64,000 bases of DNA, taken from NCBI GenBank assembly GCA_023935145.1, contig CM043705.1, forward strand, positions 54,733,084-54,797,083, read 5' to 3'. Position numbers and translations under genes: made by a program. Of the stretch, positions 48,146-60,789 are shown piece by piece (position 1 is the first letter of the stretch; every line of letters starts with the position of its first letter). The notes under the pieces are model-generated. The model worked only from the letters and a program-made list of their open reading frames with translations. It had not been told where the DNA came from and searched no databases. The DNA comes from Bretschneidera sinensis (taxonomy: Eukaryota; Streptophyta; Magnoliopsida; Brassicales; Akaniaceae).

Positions 48146-48856
48146 ATGGTTGATGAAGTGTGATGCATGTTTAGTGATCCTCTAGGTCAAATAGTTAATT
48201 GTTGAATGAGTCAAATATTGTTAGTGGTAGAAGTGGTCTAGTGTTGAGTTGTTATGGGTTTCTAATTTTAAAAGAAGGCATAAAAATTGAAAACTAATTC
48301 CACAACTTTAGGCCCATGAAGTTCAATTTTCTTCTTTAAATAGCCACAAACGTGTCATTGATCAGTATCTATCTGAGTACTTGTTTTCAGTTAATAAAAG
48401 AAAAGCCATTTTCTTGCCCAATATATTTCTCTTGCCATTTTTATTACTCTGTCTATCTTTATTACTCTGTTTTCTGTGGTAGAAAAAAAAATTCAGGAAG
48501 CGAAGGGAAAACGAGTCGTTCTTTATGGTTTTGAACAAATTTAAAATCTGCATTTTGTTGAGCAGCGTAGCAAATTATTCCTTGAAATTACAAAGGAGAA
48601 TGTGTTAAACTTTAACCAATAAAGAGTGTTGCAATGGCGCAAATTAAAGTTGCAGGAAACAAAAAATTTCCTTTTGTTATGTCAATTGGCAATTATTGAG
48701 GTAAAAATAAAACTTTCTTGTTTTCTTTTACGAGGAAGACCAAGATTTTCATGTCAAAGTGCAGAATTTCATTCTTTTACTAGGAAGACCAAGATTTTCA
48801 TGTCAAAGTGCAGAATTTCACCAAACCAAGCTTATAGTCTAATGGTATGTATTTCA

Positions 48857-49241
48857 GGTCAAATTGTAAATTTGATATTTTTTCTTACGGGTAGTTTACA
48901 ATTTGGTCCCTGAGCTGAAAAAATAACAATTAAATCATTTAACTTAAGAAAATAGTTACAATTGAATATTTTTTTTATCAATTTTAACCAAGTCAGATGA
49001 TTAAATTAGATGATAATTTGACTAATTTTAAACTGAAAAGCTAAAGAGAAGAATTATCTACCATTGAGTTTAAAATTAACCAAATTATCGTATAATTTAA
49101 CTGTTTGACTTTGTAAAAATTGGTCAAAACAACTCAATTTTAATCCTTTTTTTAAGTTAAAAAATTTAATTGTTATTTTTCTAAACTCATGAACCAAATT
49201 GTAATTAATCTTTAAAAAAAGACCAAATTTACAATTTGGCC
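48857..49241. mobile_element. MITE, copy B
   Basis: 385 bases, same length as 12071-12455, with inverted ends GGTCAAATTGTAAATTTG and CAAATTTACAATTTGGCC and flanking TATTTC-type repeats. Non-coding. Confidence 0.7.
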
Positions 49242-49721
49242 TTTATTTCAATTTCAAATGAATCACCAAAGCAACATAACGAAACTTGTGGACAGGCATT
49301 TTCAGATAGGAAGTTAGATGTACAACTAGTGGAGAAGAAAATCAGCATTAGTGAGGCAAAAGAAAATTTCAGATTAAGAGAGATTAATCATTATGTGACC
49401 AATTGTGCTCTTGTGAGTTATTTTGACTTAAATTAAATAAAAACAGGCAAATGCAAATGTCTAAAAGATATCAACTGAAGTCTTGAAAGATCTCAAAAGT
49501 ACATATTTATTGTACTTTCTTTTTTATTATGTATGTTTACATTACATTTTGAAAGAAGTGGAATCGAACCCCTCCACGTTGTGCGGGGGCACTGGTGGAC
49601 AATATTATTGTATATGCATTGAGTTTAGAAAACATAAATACAACCCATAAGCTAATAAAGACATTTATTTGACTAGTAAATGACAAATTTACTGATAACG
49701 AGCCTCTTTGGCAGAGCTCTT

Positions 49722-52700
49722 TCAATAAAGTAGGCGATACCTTGTAGGGTTGGCAAACAAGCGATTGGCTCTTGGTATTGAGAGGCCAAATTTCTCAGTC
49801 ATGTCCAATTCATTAGGTGACATTCCATCGGACAGTTCCCAATCAAAGCAATGCACCAATTGAGCTACAACAAGTCGAACGTTCAATAGTCCCAACTGCA
49901 TTCCGGGGCATCCTTTACGACTTGACTCGAATGGAATAAATCTCAAATCATTCCCCCGAAAGTCTATGTGCTTATTGTCATTACTACTGAACCTTTCCAG
50001 GATGAATTCTTCAGCGTTATCCGACCACACCTTAAGATCTTGACCGATTCCCCAAACATTTACTAAGATTCGTGATTTTTTTTTTATGTAATATCCATTG
50101 ATTATAATATCTTCCATGGATTCATGTGGAATTAGAAATGGTGCGACCGGATGCAGTCGTGAGCTTTCCTTTATAACCATATCTAAGTAAGTTAACTTGG
50201 ACAGATCTGCCTCCTCCACCATTTTATCCAATCCAATCACATTTTTCAACTCTTCTTGAAGACGTAGCATTACCTACGGATGCCTTAAGAGTTCTGATAA
50301 GCTCCACTCGATTGCCGTTGCTGAAGTGTCAAATGCACCAACAATCATGTCTAATAGTATAGCTTTGATGCTTGCTCTATCAATTATGTATACATCCTTA
50401 TCATGGGGATTCATGGGTTGATCTAATAATGAAAGCAACACATCAACAAAATCCATTTCTTGCTTCTTATTCTTCCCACAAGAATTTTGTTGTTCATGCT
50501 CTTCAATAATCTTCTCTAACATTTCGTCCGAAAACTTATGGACTGTTTTCATGCGCCTTGCCAATCCCTTCACAGTTAAAAATCACTGGTTAATGGCGTT
50601 ACAAAAAAACTAGAATGAAAAATTTTCAACCTAATTTAAAAGAAAAGAAAAGAAAAATTGTTTATGGTGGTACAATACTGATACCTATACGTACCTATTT
50701 GCTCATCTTTGTTCTAATTTTCACTTAAAACTCAAAAATAATATACAACTGTAATGTGTTGTAGCCACAAAACAATTAGTTTTGACATCTAGTATCATGG
50801 CCATGAAAGAAGGAAACTAATTTTAAGATTTATCCCAATGCCGAAATTGAATTTGTGCAAATCTAATAATTAATTTGGAAGTTTTGTGCGTAGTTGGGAA
50901 TTTTTAGAATGAATTTGAAAGATAAAATAATGTGAGTGTTATTTAGCTTAGTTGATAAAATTATTTATTATTGCATAATAGATCGAGATCAAATTTTCCT
51001 CGAACCAAGAATGAAGGGATGTCCTTCAAACCAAAAGAAGAGAAAGTAAAGAAAGATAGAACAGTGAGAAACGTGAAAGAAGAGTTACCTACTTCATGCT
51101 CTTTGAAATTGATTAAATAAACTTGAGATGTTGTTTTATTTAATTTTCAAAACGATTTTAGCTTTTAAAAAATTAAAATTAAACCAAACACAAAAAAATG
51201 TATTGATTTTGTTTTAGTCGTAAAATTTTCACAAATATTTTATCAAATGTTAAACAATTCCACAGCAGTTCTATTAAAATTTGTTTTAAAAAAATCATTT
51301 TAACAGCTAAAAGCTAAAACTAAATATAAGCTAATTGATTTATACTTTTGGATAAACGCTTAGGATCATGATACTTTCCATTTCAGAATTCAAATGGAGA
51401 TCAAATTCACAGTGAGATTGGATGTATCATGACAAATCTGAATTTGATTATTTTTCGTTTAATGATGTGACATTCAATCTCACTATAAACTTAACCTCAT
51501 TTCATTTCTTAAATGAAGAGGATCATAATCCAAATGTGCTTAAGTGCAACTTAAAGTACCAAAACTTAAAGCGGTATGGAGATTTAAACTTTTTTGGTTG
51601 TTTGAGTAACGTGTTTAAATGAAGTTTTTTGTTGTCAAAAAACCAAAAAAAAAACATACTTATTTATGAGTGAGGTATCAAGTGTATAAAAGATTTGTAA
51701 TTATCCAAAAGAGGAAGGGTGAATAGGTCTTTTCCGTGGAACATACTTTTAACAACTTAAAAACAAATTTAAAGTTTCATTACACTTAATCACTTACCAA
51801 ACAATGCTACTTAATTTTGATAGTTGCTTAATTCCTTAATTTATTGAGGAAGAAAATAAATAAAAATGATAAAGAAAACATGAGAGAATGTCCTTTTCTG
51901 ATCAATGTCATACCTTTCATCATTAGAATATTTGGGAGTCATCATAAGTGAGAAAAAAAGATTAATCCATAATAGAAGTACATGTAAAAAGGGCTTCCTG
52001 AGTTTAAGAAGTATATGTATTTGTAAACCAAAAGATTAATCCATAAAAACCAAAAGATTAGGGAGAAAAAAGTATTATGTAAAAAAGGCTTCCTGAGTTT
52101 CCATAATAGAAGTAAAAATATTAAATGTACAAATTAATAATAAAGGACCCCAAATATTGTAGGAACACTAAGAATTTAATTGATACTTTTTGAATTTTGA
52201 AGAATGGATATGCAAATTTTTAAAGAATTATAACATTTAAATAGATTTGTGAATTAGAAGTATTAATTTGAGAGAGAGAACAAAAATGCTTAATTTTAGA
52301 GCCATGTTAAAGGAACACCCAAATAGTTACTCATTTGTAATATTTTGTCGGTTAATTAGTAATTAGACGATATTTATGAAGGCTACAATGATAAATTACA
52401 GTTTAACCATAACTTTTATTACGTGAGATTGTTGCTATTGAAAAAAATATTTTTCGTTGACTATTTATTTGAATGGTCAAAACGAAAAACTCTAAATCTT
52501 AAATTAATTTTAAAATCATTATCAAGCAAATTTATATGATCTTTTATATTTTTCTTTCAAATTAAAAAAAAAATGATTGTGCGTGTTCCTACCAATATCG
52601 TGTGAGTGGACCCATTCGTTAACTAAGTATAAGTGCTAATTCGTTTTTACTTGAGGGGGGGCGGGGGTTAGCAAGGAATTAGGAACATACCTGAAGGTCA

Positions 52701-53362
52701 AATGGCTCAAGGAATGGCACATAATCTGCAAAATTGAAAGCTCCTGTCAAGGCCGTAGCCTCTTCAAGAATGCCCTTCAAGTTGAGCCTATCATCTTTAG
52801 TGCGCCCCAAAATCATCTTAAAAGTCATTTTCTCAATAAGCTCACCCACCTTCCCACTTAGGTCTACCGCCTCACCCGCCGTCACGGCTTTTTTTAGTGA
52901 CTCCACCAGCAACCTTATCTCCTCCTTCCTCATTGTAGCAAACGATTCAATTTTTGATGCACTAAGTAGTTGCATGGTACACATTTTCCTAACGTTACGC
53001 CAATATGGACCATATTCTTGAAACGCCAAGGCCTTAGTACCATACGACAAAGATTCGGATGCTTGGATTTTAGGCCTACTAGCAAAATTAGTAGTTGGTA
53101 CAAAGCCTAGCCTTATTGACATGATAGGGCCATATTTTTTGGCTAAGTTGCAAAGGGTGTGGTGTGGAAGTTTGCCTAACATGTGGAGGTTACCCATGAT
53201 CGGTAAGGGTCGGGGACCCGGTGGAAGTTCCCAGCCATCTTTATTGTGTTTTCGCCGTGAAAAGGTGGCGCATAGAATGCAAGCAAATGAGTAGAGGGAT
53301 ACTAGGAGGACTAATAAGAGAAGTGCTAGTGTTGAAGAAGACATTTGGTTGTTGGTATACAT
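49722..53362 (-). pseudogene. Cytochrome P450 pseudogene B (CYP71 clan, CYP736/CYP71AU-like)
   Basis: Paralogue of the gene at 14023-18597. Exon 1 (53362-52691) encodes an intact membrane anchor, then the PPGPRPLPIMGNLHMLG hinge. It lacks 51 bases present in A (junction near 53090), an in-frame loss of 17 residues that includes SSPQAAKLFLKTHD, the segment before the FASRPK motif. Exon 2 (50567-49722) has the same length as in A (846 bases) and holds VGAFDTSATAIEW, KESSR and ILERF. The haem loop (49906-49935) reads [10 protein letters not shown]: the Cys remains, but the invariant Gly and Arg of FxxGxRxCxG are Ser and Lys. A TAG (50276-50274) replaces the CAG of copy A at codon 98 of exon 2. 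The intron is 2123 bp. Deletion, stop and haem-loop changes make activity very unlikely. Confidence 0.9.
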
Positions 53363-53393
53363 AAGAGGTTAAGATATATAGGTTAGGGGTTTG

Positions 53394-53401
53394 TTTATAT
53401 A
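53394..53401 (-). promoter_or_regulatory. TATA box of P450 B
   Basis: TATATAAA on the minus strand, same place as in copy A, 32 bases before the first ATG at 53362; a second in-frame ATG is at 53344. Confidence 0.5.
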
Positions 53402-53600
53402 GATAATAGAGCTGGACTCACACGTGTGAGGTTGGTCTGTGTTTCTTTTGTTTTCTTTAACTCATTTGATAAAAAATAAATATCACATTATATTTATATA
53501 GTTTACCGTACAATGTTTCGTTTAATATTATAAAAATTAAGAGATATTATCACTTTATCAATGTTGAAGAAACCTTTTGATAGTGGGGTTTAATATTTAT

Positions 53601-54486
53601 ATTGTTTATTATATGTCACCACGTTGATGAATGATACGACGTCTTTTTTTAATGGTTTTCATTTAAACTTAATCTGGATGGGTGCAGGCAGCTAATTTTA
53701 AGGTTCTTAAAACACAGAGTAACTTCCAGCTATTTTTCAGACTTCAATTATTATGGCTCGTACATGTCTGTTTAATGAAGAAAAGTCACTATTTCCTCCT
53801 TGCTTGCTAACATATAGTTTTGGACCAACATTAAGGGGTATGTTTGGATTAAGTTTTTAAAAATTGTTTTTAATTTTCAGAAACTAAAATTAGTTTTTAA
53901 AATCTCAAAAGATTATTTGGAAAACAGTTTTCAAAAGTAATTTTTTAAAATAGTTTTAAAAAAACACTTTTAAACAAATGGAGTTTTCAGACCTAATTTT
54001 TTTAAATACCCACTGAAAACGCTGTTCTCTTTTCGCTCTTGCATGACCTCCTTTCTCAACTCTCTTCACTCGTTTTCTCTCTTCACTCATTTTCTCTCTT
54101 GTTAACGGCAGCGATTACGTTTCCCAAAGGAAACTGCTCCAGAAAATCACAGTCTTGCCCAGTTGCTTCCCTTCCGTTCGCTTCCTCAATTTTGGATCCC
54201 TCGCTCAGGTTCGTCGATTCTCTCATATTTCAACAAGTTTTTTTATTTTTATGCTTTTGTTTGTCCTTTGTTTTAGTCCTCCGTTTGTCTTTCTTTGATG
54301 TGGATCTTTGAGATTTTTCTATTTCAATCACAATTCCATGACGGGTTTTTGTTTTCCGAAAATGCCGTGCTTGGTTTTTGCTCTGCTGTGCTTGGTTTCT
54401 GCTTTCTATTTTGTTCATTTTAGTTCATCTCTACTCTCTCCTCTCTCCTCAGAGACAGATAACAAAAAAAAAAAAAACATAGTACT
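53601..54486 (+). other. Spacer ending in a possible 5' exon interrupted by the Tat element
   Basis: 53830-54010 is AT-rich repeat-like DNA. From about 54030 the composition changes to a pyrimidine-rich leader (TCTCTTCACTCGTTTTCTCT) followed by GGATCCCTCGCTCAG|GTTCGTC near 54195-54215, which looks like the end of a plant first exon with a splice donor, then a T-rich intron-like stretch. The Tat LTR begins at 54487. No protein family is recognised. Confidence 0.35.
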
Positions 54487-55128
54487 AGTGATGTGGCCCA
54501 AAATACTCCGGCCCAATAAGCAGCCTATTAAAGTCCTTACCCAATAAGAGGACCAACGAACTCTCCGGTCCAATGAGAAGCCTAGTAAACTCTCCAACCC
54601 AAAGAGCATCCTGGTCCAGCGAACTCTCCAGCCCAAAAAACACTCCGGCCCAGTAGACTCTCTGGCCCAATGAGTACTCCGGCCCAAATAGAAGACGGTC
54701 CATCAACCCTACACACGCAGCCACCCTATGATGTGCCACCCTATAGCCGCTCGCACGCGCAACCCTATAGCCACCCTACAGCATGCCGCCCTACAGCCAC
54801 CCTATGTCACGCCACAGCCACCCTAAGACGCCGCCTCCTGAGCATGTAATCAATGCCTCCCCACCGGCAGATGACTATAAATAGGCCAAGGTATGGATTT
54901 CATAAGGCATTCAGACAAAAAATCTACTTACACCAAGCTCATTTAGCCCTAGCCCTCGGCTCCCTCGCCCCTTCTTTAAGCTTTCGTTCTAATTTAAGCT
55001 TCGGAGTACCCTCGGGGGTCTCCCCCCTTCTTTCCGAGGGCCTTCAGTTCACCTTTGCTTCCTGTGCAGGGTCCAGGCCGCATCAGCATTCAAGCCTCGT
55101 CAGCACCCACCACATTTTGGCATCAACA
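54487..55128 (+). mobile_element. 5' LTR of right Tat element (about 642 bp)
   Basis: Begins AGTGATGTGGCCC, where the left copy has TGTGATGTGG, so the TG tip has changed to AG or the start is two bases later; ends GGCATCAACA. TATA box TATAAATA at 54876-54883. U3 repeats with CTCCGGCCCA, CTCTCCAGCCC and GCCACCCTA. Confidence 0.85.
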
Positions 55129-55130
55129 GA

Positions 55131-55149
55131 TTGGCACCATCCATGGGAA
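55131..55149 (+). other. Primer-binding site, right Tat element
   Basis: TTGGCACCATCCATGGGAA, two bases after the LTR end; compare 8741-8759 in the left copy. Confidence 0.65.
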
Positions 55150-55207
55150 ACCACAATCTCTCGCTACAGTGAAAGCGAAGAAGTACAAAAAGAACTCATC
55201 TGTCACG

Positions 55208-56700
55208 ATGCCGCCAAGAAACAGTACCAGAATAGCAGACAAGGAAGTCCCAACAGCATGCTCGGCCCCTATCCGAGGCTGTGCCCGCAGTCACCAATCT
55301 GGACCCAGGTTCCCCACAATCCTTGAGCATGCCACCCCTGGACCAAGCAGGAGGCCCTATGCCAGAGAGCAGCACCCTTATCTCTCCGGAACCGACTCTC
55401 CTAATTGCGAAGAAATAGCTACACACCTTCAAGCTCCAGTGACTCAAGCCTAGTTCCAAGAGCTCTCCAGAATGATAACCAACCTAGCGGCCTAGGTTCG
55501 GGGAGGAGGTCAGCAACTTCCCATCTCTCTTCACTAAGTTTCAGAGCAAGCAGAGTCATCCGGCAGAGATGACCCAACCTATAACCAGCCTCCTACCGAG
55601 CCCTCGCCGCACTGCAGCCGATCTAAGGAAAGTTCTTCCTCAAAAAGCAACTTTAATTTAGATAAACAGTTTGAAGAAATGGAAGAGAAGATAGACTTGG
55701 CTCTGAGACACAGGAATCTTAGTATCATGGACGAGCTTTGCATCCAAGACCCTCCAGTCACGGAGGATGTTCTCGAGACCCCACTTCCACCCAACTTCAG
55801 GATGCCTCAAGTCAGAATGTACGACGGCTCCATGGATCCCATGAACCATCTACAGCACTACAAAACAACTATGATGTTGTACCGGCATTCCGACCCAGTC
55901 ATGTGCCGTGCCTTCCCTTTAACTCTCGAGAAGGCAGCGGGTACTTGGTACTCACGTTTGAAACCAGGAAGCATCAGTAATTTTAAAGAGCTTAGTTACG
56001 CCTTCACCTCGCACTTCTTCAGTAGTAAGGGGCCTAAGAAGACTTCAGAAAGCCTCTTCAACATTATTTAACATCGAAGGGAGAGGCTCCGAGCCTACAT
56101 ATCCCGGTTCAATACAGCAGCATGGGAAATTCCTAATCTCGACCCAAATGTTCAGGTAATGGCATTTAAGAACGGATTAAGGTCTGGTATCTTCAGCTCC
56201 AAACTCACTCGACGCCCGCCCAGAGACATGAATGAGATTTTGGCCCGAGTTGAGAAGTACATGCTGACAGATGATGATCAAGCCTTCAGAAGGGAAAGAG
56301 AGGGAGAAACAAAGAAGAAGAGGAAGGACCCCGACCCTCAGAGAGGAGTAGTCAAGAGGCCTCATCAAGAGAACAGGTATTAACCCTACCCCCCAGTTGA
56401 CGGCTTCACCCATCTCAATTCAACCAGGACCAACGTTCTCATGCAACTCCAAGATAAGTTTGTTCTCCAATGGCCACCTAGGAAGCCACATCTAGAGGGA
56501 CCAGAGACAGTGGTGCCAGTTCCACAAGAACTATGGTCATGACACTAAGGAATACCACGACCTGAAGGAGCAGATTGAAGCTCTTATCAACCGAGGATAC
56601 CTGAAAGAGTTTACTGAGCCTCGGAGAAAGGATGATCCCGCACCGTCAAGGAGAGATGCTGGGCGTCCTTACCATCAATAGCAGGAGTGGCGGGACCCTC
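55208..56700 (+). pseudogene. gag of right Tat element, disrupted
   Basis: ATG at 55208 gives MPPRNSTRIADKEVPT. The first open block stops at a TAG (55451) where the left copy has CAG (TQAQFQ). The Gag core follows at 55679-56071: RMYDGSMDPMNHLQHYKT, FPLTLEKAAGTWYSRLKPGS and FKELSYAFTSHFFSSKGPKK, ended by TAA where the left copy has CAG. The next block is 56159-56383 (MAFKNGLRSGIFSSKLTRRP). A zinc-knuckle-like WCQFHKNYGHDTKEYHDLK near 56520 has Tyr in place of the last Cys. The first Cys, lost in the left copy, is kept here. Confidence 0.8.
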
Positions 56701-56750
56701 AAATGAATCCCAGGGCTGAGCAAGAAGGGCCCAGTCAGAAAATGTAGGAA

Positions 56751-57419
56751 GTGGCAACCATCAGCCGAATCATCAAAACAATTTGCGGAGGCTCGACAGC
56801 GGGAGACAGTTCAGGACAGAGCAGTAAAGTATACACTAGGGCCATAGCTTTCGTTAGTGGTCCCCACAAGAGAAGGAGAACAGAGCCAGTGATCTCCTTT
56901 ATAGAAGATGACTTAGAAGACGTGCAGATCCCTCACGCCGATGCAGTAGTGCTCTCTCTCTTGGTAACCAACTGTGAAATACGATGAGTCCTGATTGACA
57001 ATGGGAGCTCCACAGACATATTATTTTATAATGCTTTCCAATGCATGGAGCTAAAGGATAGGCACCTAGAGCTAGCCCCGGCCCCCTTCTATGGTTTCGG
57101 TGGATTTTCAGTGTTCGCCGAAGGAAGCATAGTCCTCCTAGTAACTGCAGGAATAACGCCAAGGGCCTTCACAGTACAGACCACCTTCCTGGTAGTCAAG
57201 CAGCCCTTCTCCTACAATATGATCATAGGCCGACCCACCCTCAACAAACTGAAGGCTGTTGTCTCCACCTATCACCTGAAAGTCAAATTTCCCACCAGTA
57301 AAGGTGTGAAAGTGATCAGAGGAGACCAGAAAGTCTCCCAGGCCTACTACCTGAACGTTGTCAAAGAAGGGAAGAAGACTGAGGCCTTGCCCCTCGAAGT
57401 AGAAGATCTTAGGGATTAG
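56751..57419 (+). pseudogene. Protease region of right Tat element
   Basis: The active-site motif LIDNGSSTDILFYNAF is at about 56990-57035, preceded by a TGA. The block 57045-57419 continues with ELKDRHLELAPAPFYGFGGF, TFLVVKQPFSYNMIIGRPTL (the typical retropepsin GRP region) and ends in a TAG before RT. The active-site Asp is present, but the frame is cut on both sides. Confidence 0.75.
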
Positions 57420-57587
57420 ATAAAGACCCCAAGAGGATGGCCTGTGGAGGAGCTAACCCCAGTACCCCTCGGGGAGGACCTTACCCGAACCATCCAAATA
57501 GGCGCAAGCCTCTCTAAAGAGCACAGGAAAGAACTCCTCTCCCTTCTCCAGAAAAACAAAGACTTGTTCGCCTGATCAGCATCGGAC

Positions 57588-58380
57588 ATGCTAGAGATCA
57601 ACCCTGGAACCATCGAGCATCACCTGAATGTGGACCCTAAATGTAAGCCAGTCATTCAGAAGAAGAGGACCTTTGCCCCTGAGCACCAGGTAGCTATCAA
57701 CACTGAGGTAGATAAACTGCTGGAAGTCGGTTTCATCAAAGAGGTAAGGTACCTCGAGTGGGTGTCTAATGTGGTAATGGTTCGGAAAGCCAGTGGTAAA
57801 TGGCATATTTATATTGACTTCACCAATTTAAACAAAGCTTGCCCAAAGGACAGCTTCTCTCTCCCTCGGGTTGACCAGATGGTAGACGCTACCTCAGGGC
57901 ATGAACTCTTTTATTTTATGGACGCATAATCCGGCTACAATCAAATCTTCATACATAAACCAGACCAGGATAATACCACATTCATCACTGATCGAGGGCT
58001 GTACTACTACAAAGTCATGCCCTTTAGGCTTAAAAACGCCGGGGCAACCTATCATAGGTTGGTAAACAAAATCTTCAAGGAACAGATAGGGCGAAACATG
58101 GAGGTCTATATGGATGACATGCTGGTCAAAAGCGTAGAAGCATGAAACCATTGTTCCGCCTTGGAAAAGGCATTCAGAGTACTGCGCAAACACAACATGA
58201 GGTTGAATCCGTCCAAGTGTGCGTTCGAGGTAATCGGGGAAAAATTCCTAAGGTTTATGGTCACCCAAAGAGGAATAGAAGTCAACATGGAAAAGATAAA
58301 GGCTGTCCTCGATATGACCCCTTTAAGTCAGTGAAAGAAGTCTAACGGCTCACCGGTAGAGTCGCAGCCCTGAACCGGTT
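57588..58380 (+). pseudogene. Reverse transcriptase of right Tat element
   Basis: The open block 57588-57929 has the RT start region MLEINPGTIEHHLNVDPKCK, VAINTEVDKLLEVGFIKEVR and DFTNLNKACPKDSFSLPRVD. A stop follows YFMDA. The active site is at 58107-58118 and reads YMDD, where the left copy has the YVDD usual for plant gypsy elements. NPSKCAFEV follows. A further stop precedes the thumb region. Non-functional. Confidence 0.85.
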
Positions 58381-58381
58381 C

Positions 58382-59300
58382 ATGTCCAAATCTGGGGAAA
58401 GATGTTTGCCTTTCTTTAAGGCCATCAAGAAAGCAAAAGATTTCTCCTGGTTTGAGAGTTGCCAGGAAGCCTTTGAAGATTTGAAGAGATATCTAAGTTC
58501 ACCACTGCTCTTAACTAAGCCGCTCCCGGGTGAAGAACTATTCCTTTATTTGTCAGCCTGGCAAAACACTGTGGCATCTGTCCTCGTCCAGGGAGAAGCA
58601 AGCATCTAGAAGCCTATTTACTATGTTAGTAGAATTCTCCATGAAGTTGAGACAAGGTATCCTCCTATTGAGAAGATGGCCTACGACCTAGTAGTAGCTG
58701 CACGTAAGCTCCGACCCTATTTCCAGGCGCATACCATCATCTCCCTGACAGATCAGCCCCTAAAGTAAGTTCTGCATAATCCAAATGTTTCTGGAAGAAT
58801 AGTAAAGTGGGCAGTAGAGCTAGGAGAGTTTGACATCCACTACCGGTCCCGACAGGTAATCAAGGGCTAGGCATTAGCCAACTTCATTGTAAAGACAACC
58901 TTGTCCATGGATCCGGACGAGCTTACAGCATCAGTGGCCAATGAACCCCTTCCAAGGTGAACCCTCAATGTAGACAGATCCTCTAATTCACTAGGGAGTG
59001 GGGTAGGACTTATTCTTTGTAGTCCAGAAGGATTTACGATCGAGTATGCGTTAAGGTTTGAGTTCAAGACCTCCAATAATGAGGCGGAGTACGAAGCCCT
59101 CCTAACTAGTCTAAGATTGGCCAAAGCATTGGCCGTCGAGGTTCTGGATGCATTCAGTGACTCTCAATTGGTAGTAAGTCAGATAAAGGGAGAATTTGAG
59201 GCTCAGGGAGAGAAGCTCACCCAATATCTCCAAGAAGTAAAGAAGTTTGCCACCAACTTCAAGACATTTCGGATAACTCAGATCCCCTGAGTTGAAAACT
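58382..59300 (+). pseudogene. Two RNase H domains of right Tat element
   Basis: 58382-58609 opens with MSKSGERCLPFFKAIKKAKD and LFLYLSAWQNTVASVLVQGE, then a TAG. The rest of the first RNase H is readable to about 58870 with two more stops. The second, archaeal-type RNase H follows at about 58955-59215: NVDRSSNSLGSG (Asp, with Arg in place of the next Gly), SNNEAEYEALL (Glu) and FSDSQLVVSQIKGEFEAQ (Asp). The catalytic acids of this second domain are better preserved than in the left copy. Confidence 0.8.
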
Positions 59301-59434
59301 CCAAGGCAGATATATTGGCCAACTTGGCCTCCTCCCGATGCCTAGCACCAACCCAAGCAGTCTACTAGGAAACCCTCTCCATCCCGAGTATAGACGAAGC
59401 TCCAGTCCTACCACTGGAAGAGGAAGCAACATGG

Positions 59435-60675
59435 ATGGACCTAATCCTCCGGTATTTGAGGGAGGGTATAGTACCCGAGCAAAAAGAGCAAGCTAGGAAG
59501 CTAATCTCCCGTGCTTCCCTGTTCACCCTCATTGAAGGGCAATTGTACAAAATGACCTTGACCTTGCCTTACCTACAGTGCCTCAGGCCGACTATGCCTT
59601 CTGAGAAGTCCATGAAGGAATATGCGAAAATCACCTGGGAGTCCGGGTCTTAGTCTTCAAAGTTCTCCGCCAAGGGTATTACTGGCCCAAAATGAAAGAT
59701 GATGCAGCTGATCTAGTCAAGAAATGTGAGAACTGTCAACGATATTCTCTAATATCGCGCCAACCTGCAAACCCTCTTGTCTCCATCACCAGTCCTCTCC
59801 CCTTCGCTATGTGAGGGATGGATATCCTTGGCTCTTTCCCCATGGCTGCTGGACAAAAGAAGCACCTCATCATGGCCATTGATTACTTCACCAAGTGGGT
59901 CGAGGCAGAGCCACTGGCCAGCATCACGGATCACCAAACCCGAAATTTCATCTGGAAGTCAATAGTATGCCAATTCAAGATTCCTCAAATCCTGGTCACC
60001 GATAACGGGAAGCAATTTGATAGCTTCCGGTTCAAAATGTTCTGTGACGATCTCCATATCAAACATCAGTTATCGCCCGTTGGGTATCCACAAGCCAATG
60101 GCCAAGCTGAAGTGACTAACAAGATGCTCTTCCAAGGAATCAAAAAGAGGATTAACGAAGCAGATAGACAGTGGGTTAACCAACTCTCCAACATCCTCTG
60201 GGCTTATCGAACGACCGTACGAACGCCGACAGGAGAAACCCCATTCTTCATGAGGTACGGATTAGAGGCCGTCATCCCTCTCGAAATTGGAGTGCCATCT
60301 GTACGTGTGCAATGCTTTGAACCAAATGACAATGAAGAAGGATTGCGAATGAATGCGGACCTAGTCGATGAAGCACGGGACAAAGCTCAAATTCCCCTGG
60401 CCACCTACCAGCAGAGGGCAGCTCGATACTATAACTCCAGGGTTTAACACAAGGATTTCAAGTTGCATAACCTTGTCCTTCGGAAGAGCAAAGTGTCCGG
60501 TCCTCGCCACACGAGAAAACTTGTTTCAAATTGGGAAGGCTCGCACCGGATCCGAAGGGTGTGTCCGGTCGGCACCTATGAGCTTAAGGATATGGATGGC
60601 AAACCCATCCCATGCACTTGGGACGCGAAGAATCTCCAAAAATTTTATCAAGGAAATGTAAAAGCAAAAGATTAA
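59435..60675 (+). pseudogene. Integrase of right Tat element, catalytic triad intact
   Basis: The N-terminal part (59435-59653) is open, followed by a frameshift at the zinc-binding region. KCENCQRYS is readable at about 59725. The core is open from 59818 to 60447: MDILGSF and AIDYFTKWVEAEPL (first Asp), TDNGKQFDS (second Asp) and GQAEVTNK (Glu codon GAA, 60109-60111). The full DDE triad is thus kept, unlike in the left copy. A TAA in NSRV*HKD (CAA in the left copy) splits off the C-terminal part (60463-60675) with KLVSNWEGSHRIRRV. The stop near 60675 lies about 115 bases from the end of the convergent antisense gene. Confidence 0.85.
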
Positions 60676-60789
60676 TAAAGTTCAAAGTTTTAATTCCAAA
60701 AGTTCATTAAGGTAGGAAGGAAGTACAAAAGTTAGGCGCTATCGGCCCCGGGTACAAAAACATAAGTCTATTATAGAGAAGCAGGAACC

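Larger units (their letters stand above)
48570..53600. repeat. Segmental duplication copy B (P450 unit)
   Basis: Counterpart of 11420-18900, same orientation. It lacks the fold-back element, the small intron MITE and the 0.8-kb intron segment. It has a private 49-bp direct duplication (48723-48771 and 48772-48820, both with AGGAAGACCAAGATTTTC) and a short repeated TTAATCCATAA/GGCTTCCTGAGTTT stretch at 51960-52100. Confidence 0.85.
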
